64,000 nucleotides of DNA from Lutjanus erythropterus. Lineage: Eukaryota; Chordata; Actinopteri; Lutjaniformes; Lutjanidae. The DNA is taken from the NCBI GenBank assembly GCA_020091685.1, contig CM034613.1, positions 20,336,059 through 20,400,058 on the forward strand, read 5' to 3'. The notes beneath the pieces were generated by a model, which was given only the letters and a program-made list of their open reading frames with translations, made no database searches and was not told the DNA's origin. The translations under genes and the position numbers were made by a program. This document shows positions 36,101 through 49,800 of this stretch, piece after piece. Each line of letters opens with the position of its first letter. The stretch's first letter is position 1.

Positions 36101-39100
36101 CTCATTCAGAGGCATCTAAGAGAAAGATACAGAGAAAATCAGTTTTATCTGACTTGAAATGGTCCAAAAAAAAAGGGACAAGCAGAAGAGATAAGAGGAA
36201 CTCAGAGGACTGAATAAAAGAGGTAGTTCTCATTATCAGAAGTAAAGTAGAAGTACCTACAGTAGATGTTGGTTGCCATGTCTTCAGTTATAAGGAGCAG
36301 AGAGGAGTACCATAGAAGCAAAGCAATAAACTGCTGTGGACAGGGTCAGCAACAAAGGGTATTTTAGCTGGTTAGAAAGAGTCCACGTTATATTTTATTC
36401 AACCACTTCACACCCTTTTTTGACAGGAAACCACAGTTAAACAAGTCAAATATCACTCTCTGTAATTCAACCAAACTCCATAGGGAAAATCTGTAATTCT
36501 ATCTCATAAAAAATGAGAGTTGCTTTTCAACCACTGCTTCTATTTTAAACTTTGTGTTACTGTGTGACTTCAGCGTTTTAAGAGGATAGTTTGGATTTAC
36601 CAAAGCCACACAATAACACAAACAAACTAACAAATTGAGGCAGCGGTAGACCAACAACTCCTGTATTCTGTGATGTAAAATTACTCATTTCACCAGTGGA
36701 GTTTGGTTGGTTTGGAGGGAGTGATACTTGTCTTACATAAGGGCAGTTTCTCGTCAGAAAAAGCTGTTAAGGCTGCTGCAATACCTTTTTTTAAGTGGCT
36801 GAAATACCTTTTGCTGCTGACTCCACATCAAGTAATCTGAACTGTCCCTTTAACATACAAACACCTGGGAAAGACAGTGAACGTGGTTACAGGGACAGAA
36901 AATAATCTCACCAACTAGATACCGACCTGGTTGATGACATATAGAAATCTTGTGACATCTTTCTGGAACTGGCAGCGGGAGTAGTCCTCCTCCGCCCACA
37001 CTCCCTTGCGATCACAGTAGCGCCACGCCCGCTGCTCCTCGCCCGCGCTGCCCGAGTATGAACCGGGGCTGGATGGCAGTCTGTTGCAGGGGAGGTAGGC
37101 TCTGATCCCCGCCAGGGTGCGAGGCCACCTGGAAGGAGCCAAATAGATCTCACTCCTGCTGTTTCCTCATTAACTGATGCATGCAATGTCCTTATTTTCT
37201 CCTAACTTTGTGTCATGTGAGCCATAATGTGCGTGACATCAACAGCAACAGAGGACTGTTACGATTATGGTCAAAGCAAGAAGTAGTTTAAATGTTTAAC
37301 CACAAGGGGGGGCTACAGTGCTTGACATGAAAGCATGCTGTGTATGTTATACCTCACATATAATGGTTCATGCATGTAAATATACACTTTTTGAGAATGG
37401 ATTTGTGCACACATTTGAGTATTCACTTTGGGAAATTACTAAAAACCCATATTATCTGTGCAATAATATCTATTTATACTGTGAAACCATCATTTACATT
37501 TGCTGCTTGCATCCTGTGCAACCGAATCTCTATATATCTGTGCAATAATCTATTTTACACGGCAATATTATTTTTTCTCTCAGTAAAATGCTACCCAGCA
37601 TTCCAATCAGAAAGGTGTATAAAGTTTGGGTGTATAGTATTTTATTTCATATTTTATGTTTTTCTCATAATTTATATTTTATTCCCATTTTATTCATCAC
37701 TCGCTCTTTTTCTACTTGTACTTTCGATCCTTGAGCTGCTGTAACGAGTGAAGTTCTGCAGTGTGGGATCAATAAAGTTTATCTTATCTTATTATTTATG
37801 AATACACCTTCTGTTTGCTAATGTAATTTGGTTTCTAAAAAACCCAAGAAGCTCTTTTAAGTCAAAATATGCAGCTACTTGTAAAGGCTTCACACAGCTT
37901 TTTAAGAGTAAAATTTCCAAGCACTTTCAAGGTACCTGAAGCAAACATGTTCACACTTGTGAAGCCTTTACATTTAAAAAGTTACTTCTTTTGTATCCAC
38001 ACCATTTAATGTGTATTATCAATTTATTTATTTTACCAGCAATCCATATAAGCTTTGATTGTATGTTTTGATCATGATTATTTAATGCTCATTTCAATGC
38101 CACAAGACAACAAATATGATGACGGGACTTTTTCTTTTGAACTATTAAATGATTTTTGGTGAACATGAGTGATCAGGAAGCTTTCTTTAGACATTTAGTC
38201 TCATTTTCAAGCATCAGAACAGAGAGTTGCACGCAAGTTACAGACAGTACATTCAATATTGAGACAGATAAAACAAAAAAACTCAACATGATAAATGCAA
38301 AAGTGCCAAAAGGCTGTACAGACTCAGTGGGTAGAGAGACTAATGAAGTCCTGGAAGCATAGGTTATGACAGGACTGTTTATGTGACGTGTAAGTGTATA
38401 AATAACTGGGCAGTAGTCCAAGTATGGATTTATAATTGAAGGTATGTGCATGGATAATGATGACTGAGTGAATGGTAAACAGAGTACAATGATGTGTGAG
38501 GGGAGTAAACTTACATCCAAGCATTTTCCTAACCCTGAAATGGTTAAGACTAAGCAAAACATTTAAATACTATGTAAGAACCCTGTTTGTAGAGCTGTAA
38601 ACAGTTGGACATGTGACATGAAATGGAAATGGGCGTAAGCCCATGTAAAACACAGCTCTTAAATTACATAAAGAGATGCCAACAACTAATCTAACACAAA
38701 ATCCAGCCTTTTATTTTTCGGAGTTACACTATATTCTTAGGGTGACTGGCACAAGCAAGTAGCTCTGTGTCTGGTTATGTGTTTGTACACTTACTTGAAC
38801 TCGCCCTTGTTGTTGGCGACGCGTTCGGGAGCACAGTACTTGGCAGAACTCTCCAGCACCACAATGTGGACAGTCCTAGTGGTGTTGCCCCTGCTCGTCC
38901 TGACCCGGCACTCCCAGTTCCCGGTAAAACCAGGCTGAATGTTTGAGATGGTCAATGCACTGAGAAGAAAAAAAAAACACGAAGGGGAAAAATTTCTCAT
39001 GTTTAGCAAAACTGTGCTTTATGGTGAATGATGAAGAGCTGGACAGAGATACCTTATTTATCCTAAAGGAAAACTCAGCTGTTATAAAGCTGTTAATGCG

Positions 39101-42100
39101 ATGAAAAATCCTGAAAAAGACAAACACTGAGGTACACTTCCATACCTAGCAATAAGGGAGCAGTTCTGCACCATGCGCTTTTCAATGGAAATGCCTTGGT
39201 CGGCGTCGGGCTTCACCATGCGGCCGTTCTGGTACCACAGCACCTGCATGTCCTCGGCCACGAAGGAGGCCTGACACTGGAACGGCAGGCTGTCCCCCTG
39301 AAAGACGACCTGACGCTGGGACGGAGTCAGCTGGAAAGAGGGCAGCTCAAGTGGAGCATCTGAGGAAGAGAGTCGGGTGTCATTTCTCACATAAAAAAAA
39401 ATATACTTGGCTCATATTTGTCACTATAATCTTTAATCCCATCGACTCCAGACACAATGCTTTTTTGTTTCCCTCTTGGCACCTGTTGGACACGCAGGGA
39501 AGGTACAGCGCCGTGAATTCTGGGTACATTAGAGCTATTTGTCATTCAGGTCAGGCTGCGGCTCCTGCTAGATGTGTGCCATGTATTTCATAATCCCTCA
39601 CTGTGATGAGTGCCAAACTGATAAGACATGAGCAAGTACAAACAAAGGCAGCACTGGCCTGGGCAGCCCTTCTCTTATCTCCCGTGTCATTGCACAAGCC
39701 CCTGTTCCCCAAACACCAGCCGCCTCACTGATACCAAAACAGAAAACTTAAAGAGACAGTGCCGCATTTTGACCTTACAATCTGTGTCAAAACTCAACGC
39801 GACTTATTTCAACCTTTAAAAATGTCAGATAATGCCGTTGAAAGTATGACTTATTTGATTTCAGAGTGTTAAAAACAGCCGTTATTTCTAAAATTAATTC
39901 ATCAAAAGGTACTGACTCAGGTCTGATCATTTTTCTCATTTGTGAGCAAATTTTCAAGCATTTAAGAAAATACACAAAGTGCGGTTTTCTGGTCTGTGTC
40001 AGACTTTTCATATCCTAGATAAGCATTGTCCAAACACCAAAAAATCGTCACACATATATGATATTATTATATCACACAGCCCTACATATGTATGCAAAGT
40101 TTTTGTTCAGGTGTGTTCCTACCGCAGGTGAGGAGCTCCGGCCTGATGGAGGTAATGAGCTGGCCCTGTAGAGACTGAGGGTAGGAACATTTTGTGTTCT
40201 TGACCGTGATGTTCCTCTCTTTAATCCAACGCAGCAGCCACAAAAGGTTGCAGTCACACAGCAGGTAAGGTGTCTGAAACTCCCTGTGGATGTATAGTAA
40301 CACACACACAAGTAGACAGAAACAAGGGAAAGACAGGTTTAGTGATGGGGATCAGCTCCTTCCCAGCGACCAAAGATTCTTTTCATTGTTGATTAATCTG
40401 TCAGTTGCTTTCTCAATTAATCCATTTGTTTTTTAAGTCTATAAAATGTCAGAAAATGCTGAAAAATGTCAATTGGTGTTTCCCAAAGTCTAAGATGAAG
40501 TTCTCCAATGTCTTATTTTGCCCACAACCCAAAAGAAATTCAGTTTACTGTAATGAAGGAGTAAAGAAACCAGAAAATATTCACATTTAAGATGCTTGAA
40601 TCAAACCAATCATCACAATAGTTGGCAGTTAATTTAATAACCAATTAATAATCAATTAATCGTTGCAGCTCTACTTCCAGACAGCGGACATAGACCAGAT
40701 TTTTAAAATCTGAGCCAAGCCATACAATGATAGCAATCATATGACATCCATGCGGGGTTAGTGGTACACAGATGTTAAAATTGGCTTTGCATTGGGAAGG
40801 AAACATCTCTAATCATACTTACAACGTCTTCAGAGACACCAAGCTGTCAAATGTCCCCTGAGCCAATGACGAGAACATGTTCCCTGAAAGGTTCCTGGAA
40901 AAAAACAATAGAAATATGATGAAAAACAAGGGCCATTTTTCCCCAGACATTGTTTAAATACCTGTTTTAGCACACGACTGACACATTGATAAAGTTACTA
41001 TTACTTACAGTCTGATCAGACTGGTGAGGCCCTTGAAGATGTCTACATTGAGACAGCCGATGCTGTTGTTTGACAAGTCTCTGTAGAACACAGAAAAACA
41101 CAGTTTCTGGTTTTTATTTCTTCAATATTTCAAAAATAACACATGATAGCTACACTGGTCTAAAAGTCCTTCAACTAGAGAGCTGCATTCAGGCTGGGTG
41201 GGAATGTTTTCCAACAAGATAAGCTCTGAAAATCAGATTGTAAAAAAAAAAAAAGAAGAAGATAAACGGAGAAATGTTTAAGTTGCTGAGCTGACGTTTT
41301 TTTAAAGAAAGAGCCAAGTTCAACACAGACACGTTGAGGCAAAGAGCCCAAACATTCAGCTGACAGGTTTACAACTTTCAAGGTGATTTTAGATCATGTC
41401 TGTGTGGGCCTGCGGGGAAACCTACACATCAAAGGCACAGTTACACACTAAGAGAAGATTAATCGCCTGTGATTAATGTCAAACACGTCAGAAGTGTGTG
41501 TTTCTCCTCTGGATGTGACCTGACACGATGTCTCTGGCAAACATCAGATGGAAGCGTCTGAGACTCCTGACGCCTTCCAGAGGGAAACACAGACGGGTCC
41601 GGGGCCGAACACGGGAGAGACTGATCCTACCTCCGAATTACACCCAATGTGCAAACATTTAAAAACAGCTGCACAGAGGAAATATTCACTGGAGGCTCCA
41701 GGTACACTTTATTACACCATCTGATGCATTAGTCTCACAATTAATTCCTTCTACTATAAGTGTTGCTGAGGTTTTGTCCCAAATGTGCCAAAATTCTTTA
41801 AAATGTGGATTTTTATTGTGAAATACTGGATAGTTTTAATTCTTCAGGCCCTTCTTTTCCCATGAATTATGATACGGCATTTCCTGAACGCACCGTTTCT
41901 AATGAAAAACAAGCTAGACTTTTAAGTTAGTTGAGGATAAAACTTTGTGGAATCATTATTGGCTGCAGAGTAACTTTTTGTGGCCGCGGTTAATGCCGAC
42001 CCCTGATGAATGAACATATTAAGGATCCATCAATGTGTTGCTCTAGAAAAACTAACATACATTACTAAAGGAAAGCTGTGAGTTTTTTTTAAACATAATA

Positions 42101-45100
42101 CTGGTAATGATCGATAAAGCCAAAGACAAGGGTGGACGCAGGACAAATGGAACAGGATTATGAAGTGTAGTAGCTTGTGTGATCATAAAGATTGTTTGTA
42201 TGTTGTAATTACTGTAAAATCTGTGCTTTCACCTCTGCTTTAATTGCTGTGTTTTTATTTATTAGCCTATACATTTGATGATATACTGTATTTGTTGCCA
42301 AGGGTGACCATTTTATTAATATGTAATGCTTGTTATAATTGAACAACCTCAATAAAAATATTGTTAAAAGTCATTTGTTCCATTGCTAAAAAATAATAAT
42401 AATTAGTACAGCTGTAAAATGGTCATAAGCTAAATCTAAATGGCTTTGATAAGTTGTCAGACATGGTTATTATCCAACAATCACATATTAGGCTCTTTAC
42501 ATTCCCAGAGAGATAACGTTTAAAGCAACCGAGGTTCACAGTCACAGCACCATCACAATGGCTGTAACACATATTCCACTGTGAATGATCCAATCGCTGA
42601 AAAGTGCCAAGTAAAGAAACAAGAGCCTGAGAGAAAAGACACATCATTACCTCAAACCACCAGCTAAACTGTATCCTGGGGTGCGGGAGGAATGTGATAC
42701 TGACACAAAGTGATACCTGGAAAATGACTGTCAGGCATATGCTAACATCCGAGCATTTATGTAATTATTGGTGTTGGTCCTTAAGGTACCAGCTGGGGAA
42801 TTTACTGTGTGAGGTTATTAGTTCCACTTGGAAGAGAAGGAAAAAGCCGCCTTTTGCGGGCTTGCCAATTTGTGCGAGCATTGTGTGTCAGGGGAAGGAT
42901 AACAGTAGAAGTGAAGGGGTGGAGGGAGGGGGCTCCCCTAGCTAAAGGCAAACTTTCATCTCACTTTATCGCCTAGATTCAAATACTAGAGTTACAGCTA
43001 CATCAAAGGACTCGAGACAAGCTGGTGAATACTCCTATTCCTTTAACTCATCTTTCCTGTGTTGTGAATCATAACAGATTTACTGAGAACTATGCAAAAA
43101 AGATCCACACGTCACCGACTTTATCATGTCTGACTGTGTTCGCGTTACTGACTGAAGTCTCTACATCTCCATCTGCTTTTACTAGTCGGCTAGTATTCGT
43201 TACCGAAGATTAATTTCAAACATGTCCTTCAACCACAGGCATGTAGCACATTAACAGCACGGAGGACTGTTTCAGTGCAGTGCTTCAGTTGTTGCGAACG
43301 ATACGAGGAGCAGAGGCAAAAATAGCTCGATGTGATTAGGCTCGAGCGGGGACTGTTCAGCTGTTGGTGGAATGCAGAGTAAAAAGGAGCTGAGGCCAGA
43401 AACATTCATAGAGTTTCAGTGTTGTATACTGTGTTTACATATATTTATATGTCTAAAACTGTGTGGAAATGTGTGTGGACTGTTTGTAAAGTGAAGTAAA
43501 GGATAAAGTTATCTTTCCCTTGAGGGTGTAACCAATAGTGCACCCTATACCCGAATTCCCAGCACGAATAAAGAAGCCCAGACAAGTGGGACCAGCTGAC
43601 TAGTGACAAGTGAGAGTTCTTGATACGCCGACCTTCTCATCTGTAGTGCTGCTTTTAACTTGACACGGACAACATTTTTTGTATTCTATAAGGGAACGGT
43701 GTGTTTTTCACCATTGTTGTTGAAATGGAAAAAATGACATCAGTGTTGATCTATATTGTGGGCCGGGAAGCCAGATCAAGAGCAAATTTTACCTGTCTAC
43801 CTTTGTACGGAAACAGAGAAGACTGAATGTTTTCTTTGCTTCATTTCAAGGGTAAGCATTAGGATGTTTATTTGTCATTCCAAAACAAACATGACAGAAC
43901 AAAATGAGGTACTCAGATCCTGATGTAGGTAATGGCAATGGTGAAAATCCCAAACAAAAAGAAGCACGCAATAAAAACACCATTAGAATTAGTAAATAAA
44001 TCAGTAAAAGTATAAAAAGCAGACAGTAGAGTTTAGATAGTGAACTTTAAGCACCATTGTGGAAAACCTGGGATGCGAAAAGGACAATTGACTTTAAAAA
44101 TAAGAGCAGAGAAAAGTCAAATTTACAGCAGACACAAGGGGATAACAGGAGTCCCTCCGTAAAAAACTGTGACATAGGTTTTGATTTATAGATCAGTGCG
44201 TGATTTTTCTGCAATATTAGATGAATGCGCTGTACATGATCAGTTATATTCCCCAAAGTATCTGCATTTACATGATTTAAATTACTTTGTGATATGAGCA
44301 ACAGCGGGGAAAGTCCAACTTGCTTCATTACTGAATTTGAGACCTTTCAATGAGGTCGCGCAGCTTCATTCGCTGTGATGGCGTGTGGGAATCGCGGTGA
44401 GCAAAACAGATGTTTGAAAGTCAGAAAATCAGAAACTAAAAACAAAAGGGCCTTATTTTTTCCAACCTATTTATTTTGGGGTTTATGCCCTTGATTTGAT
44501 TATTTTCCTTCTTATCCTGTTGAAATCTGACACATTTCAGGATTCGTTGTTTAAAGCCAAACTTAATTAAATGATAATTCAATCTACAGCGTAGATATTA
44601 AGATTATTATTATTTACATCACCTACAAAACCATTTTAAAAAGAAGATGTGGATGCAGTAGGTACGGTGCACAAGTATGAAACTCAAGTGTCTCTAAACC
44701 ACTATACCAAACCCTTATTTTCCAAGGCGGTATGAAAATCTGACTCACAATCTTTGCATATAAACTAACAACAACTGCTTCTTAAATAGAACAACCCTTT
44801 GAGTGTGTCAATAAGACACATAAAGAACGTCCCGTGTGGAGAATTACTCACACATATTATCCAATCTTCTGCACTCCTCTCTTTAACTGTCCCCGTCACT
44901 GCTCTGTGACGACACACATACGATAATTAGGACCTCCGAATGGCACGTCTTGAAAAGAAAAGTAACCTAATTAGGCAATGCTGCGGGGGACGGAGATACA
45001 GATGGAGGGAAATCAAAGACTTTCTAGAGTAGAGTCAAAGATAAGGACAAAGAGAACGGTAGAAAAGCCTGGGCCAAAGGTATGTCAAATAAATGTGATA

Positions 45101-45686
45101 TAAATTCTGGAAAAAAAGATCTGTTTATGTACTTGCTGCAAATTAACTTCCCATTTTCCGAAGACTGGGAAAAAAGTAGGGTGGATGTGTAGCGGTGGAT
45201 GCCAACCCTTGATGTAGGGCTTCTGTGTTTACATTCCCAGGGTCCAGCACTACCTCATCGTCTCCTTCGCCCGTCCTCTCTTTTCTGTGCTCCCTCCCTT
45301 TCACAGTCGAGTGACTGACAACTACCCTTTGAAATTAACTGAGATGGGTGGTGGGGCCAATTAGACTTTGTTGCCCTCAGGCAAAACCAAACTGTACTGT
45401 GGAACAAACCATGTGAGGCTGCAGGCGGCGGGGAAAGTCTTTATGAATAGTTTGTGTGTGGGGTAAAGATTTTGAAATGCAGAAGACATATAGGCAAAGC
45501 GTGAATCCCTGTGAGTGTGGCATGAATATGCATTGAGGACGAGGTGGGGGGAGCCAGGTCTGAGCCAAGGAGCTGACTGCCTTCCTGTCTCGCTCTTATT
45601 GCTCCGCAGCAGCAGCCAAGCTCAAGTTTGTGTTGGCAGCGGCTGGGTGCTGTCGGATGATTCCAATTCACGCTGTGTTCTCTCAT

Positions 45687-45745
<59 letters not shown>

Positions 45746-46755
45746 AGAAACACACTTACGCTACACACTTACATTACACAGTTTCTGACCTACACTCTCA
45801 GAAATAAGGCTTCCAAAAGGGTTCTCCCTGAGGGGCTGGGGTTCCATCCAAAACCATCTGCTTCTGTGGAAACCCTTATTGAAGAAAGTCGAGGTTCTCA
45901 GTAAGGCTAAGTGTTCCATTAAGAATCCTTTTCATCCCAAGAGCCCTTTTTAGAAGGAAGATTTCTTCAAGGATTGCTGAAATCTTTGAAGAACTCTTTG
46001 GTCAAAGGTTCTTTGAACCATAATATAAAAGGGTTCTCAGTAGAATCCCCTGAGTGGGATCTAGATAAAACACGTAGAACACCCTGGGTGGGTTCTAGGT
46101 GAAACCAATGGAATATAAAAAGGGTTCTCAGTAGAACCACATGGGTGGGTTCTTGTTAGCAACCTTAGAATGTAGAAAAGTTTGGGTAGGACCCCCAGAA
46201 AGGGTTCTGGGCAGAACCATTACTACATAGAAGGATTCTCCTTTAGAAGTTCCTAATGGACCCTTCTCCACCAACATGGAACCCGCCCGGTTCCGGCTCA
46301 AGCACCTAATTTTGAACTGTTCTGAGCATTTCCACCAAAAATGGTTCAGAACCTGAAAAGTTGGTTCCCAGCTGGAACTAAAAATAACAGGTTTCCCCTG
46401 GGTGGTTGTGCATCGTGCAGCACCCCCTGTTGATAACATCCTTGATTACGATGGTTCTGCTTAGAACTGGTGAAGACGTGAGCGGGTTCACTAGAGAGCA
46501 TCCAGGGTCCAAGGATCTTGAACAGAACCGTTCAGGAACCAGCGCTAATTTAGTGGAAAAGATGGTTCTAGGTATAACCCTTTAAGAACACAGAGGGTTC
46601 TTCTATGGGGACAAGCCAAAGATCCCTTTATGGTTCTTGTTAGCACCCTGTATTTCAAAGAGTGCACCACACTCACACACCACATATCCCAGGTGGACTC
46701 TAACTTTATGTTTTCTCTGTATATCAAAATTATCATCACATGATATTCATAGACG

Positions 46756-46815
<60 letters not shown>

Positions 46816-49800
46816 ATATGGCCGCCTCTTTTTTTTTTAAAGTGTGTGAAAGCATATAAGGCCTCATGCTGTCTGCAGTGGTCTCTGGCAGCGGGCCAGA
46901 AAAAACATGGCTGTAGAAATAGACTGCTGCCTGACCATGCTCCCTTATGGACACTGGATACACTGTAGACCTGCTAGAACACGCACAGCACATCGCACAG
47001 ACGGATACGAAACAACAGCTGCTTTAAAACACAATATATGCAGTCAGAGTCGCTGCTGAAAGCAATCTGTGATTAAATGCTATTAAAAATAACACAGCCC
47101 AGACTGTTAAAGAATCTGTAAACACAAATTAAAAACAGTTCTAACCATTTACAAAGGAAAATGGCTTGAACCACACTTCAAAATGACAGTTTAAAATAGA
47201 CTGAACGAGAGAAGTGACTCTCAATGTTCATAAACCGCTATTCTCGCATGACAAATAATTAAAGCAAAGCACTCCAAACTCGCTCTTAAAAAAGCTGGAA
47301 TTTACATCTTTTGGTTGCGATAATAAAAGAACACCTAAGTGAAATCCCAGAAGGACTGAAAGTGTGATTGTAGAGAATATACACACACACACACACACAC
47401 ACGTGCAGAAACCACATTAAAACGACTGTTCCACCACTACTCACAGCCTTTTGAGTGCCGGCAATCCGAGGAAAGCTCCTGGTTCAATACGACTGATCAT
47501 GTTACTCCGCAGGTCCCTGTGGAAAAAAGTTGAAAATTTTAGGTCATGAGCAACTCAAACAGTAAGAAAATACTAGAGCTGCATGTATTAGTCAATGATT
47601 AGCTGAGCAACGGGAAAATATTCTGCAACAATTTTGTTAATCAATTAATCTTTTAAGTATTTTTTTTTAAAGAAAGGAATGGTTCAAAAGGAACAATTCA
47701 CTCGTTCCAGCTTCTCAAATGTGAATGTTTTCTGGCTTTCTTACTCTTCTGGACAGACAAAACCAGATACCTAAAAAGACATCACCATTGGCCTTGAGAA
47801 CTTGTGTAGTTACAGCCCTGCAAAACAGCATGTTACAGGTACGAATATGCGAGTATCAACCTGATACCAGTGACTGGACTAGGACTCCCTAGTCAAAACA
47901 AAAAAAATGACTTTGCCATCCTGGGGGAAAAAAGGCATACTGATGCAGGGTGCAGGGTCCCTTTTGGGAGTTAATAAATGATGTGATATTGACTCGTGTA
48001 CTTGCCAATACCAGTATTTTAGGCATTTTCAGATACTTTTATCTGTATCAGAACAACCCTGGTTATAGGACGCACAAGATGTAAATCCTGCTAATAATTT
48101 TATGAAATATTAGCAGATGGGTTCATTATTCTGTAGACCTTAAATATTCTAAATATAAGAAAAACACTTAAACCATTTGGACTTGAAATTAACATTTCAG
48201 CATGCAAGCATCAAAAACGGCAAGGAAGTGAAAGTGGCAAGGAAAGACTTGGATTACCATTCTTAGACCATAATGATATAAATTCACTCACGCCCATAAT
48301 AATATGGTAACGATTTACATGCACATACATGCATTTCTGTTTGCATCCAATTGGAACGCCCAGATTACTACACAGTGCCGTCACTGACAACCTGACCCTC
48401 CAGCTCTCACAACCCCCCACACACAGATGCGCAGACACACTCTCAGACCTCCCTCTCCTGAGGTTCAAAGGCTCGCCGTCACAGAATTCCTGCGGTGCTC
48501 ACCTGCGCTGGCACTGCTTAGTCACTCATTACAGTGCAGGGTTCAGGAGACTTTCTAGTCGCCACCTGAACCCACACAAAGGGCCTCTGGGTAACTCTGC
48601 CCGTTTGATGTTGAGGACCTGTCATCTGAGGGTGGGTAGGTGGCCATAGATAAGTCACAGACAAAAAAATCGCTTGTTAAAGCTTTTGATGTGAGCTAAC
48701 AGACTGAGCTTCTCTGTGTAGGAGTGTTGAGAGAAAAATGAGAGGGCAGGACCGTGAACTCAAAAATATCCTTAGAACCAGTTTTAGCCGTGTATTGGGA
48801 GCACAAACTGCCATATTGCGTCTACTAATATGCTTGTTGCTGAGCCTAATTTATTTTAGCGTAAAGTTTGCTTGGCGTTGCAGTTGTTACAGTCGAGGGA
48901 AAGCAGGACACAAACACCATCAGCCATCCTCATGTGTTTCAGTTCAGAATGCAAGTGACTAATGAGTCAAGAGAAAAGCTCTTCTGCTTCAGTTTGACTC
49001 ACTGGTCAGATGTCCAAACCACAAAATTAGATTATACAAATAACTGAGAACGATGTCACTTCTGACACATATACTCATGTATGTTCATGAGAATTACATT
49101 CACTGAACTAAAAGTTTTAATGCAACTTTTATAAGTAAGTTTTGTTTTAAAGTTCTGATATAAATACTTTATTTGAAGGGGTGTGCATAAGCCATTCATT
49201 ACAGTCTTGAATGAATGTTTGACTGTTGCCATTTAGAGTCATTCAGTCAATTATCAATCATTTTAATGCAAAGTTGATAATGTTTGAGACATCTTTATTA
49301 TAACAACTTGATATTAACCATGTCAATGTTTTATGCCAGTTAGGTGGCTAGCTAGCCCGCTAACTCTGCGAATCACCTCAGTACTGTACTATGTCATCAA
49401 ATTGACCTAACATTTAACGACATCTTCATGACATGATCAAAATGTACCACTTTACTTGAGGTCATGGAAAATATTCATGACACTTACAACCCTCTCATGA
49501 CAGCCGGTGTCAAAATCAACCACATATAACGCTAAAACATAAGGTTAAACATTTTTTTTAGGTCTGATCATGTCAAGTTGTCATAACAAAGACATCTCAA
49601 ACAATGTCAACTTTGTATTAAAAATTACATAATTGACAATAATTGACAGTTAAAGACAGTCTTATACACACCATTTACAATAAAGTGTTACCTAAAGAAG
49701 CTTTAACTGATTCTCAAGGACGGATTTTCCGAATAATATCTGCAGGTGGTCCTCGCAGTTCAGGTATCAGTCAGACTAGGAAACCTGCAAAATTGCCCAG

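Noticed and set aside
45515-46840. Frames coding poly(His-Thr) or Cys-Val runs
   Set aside because: They are translations of CA/GT microsatellites.
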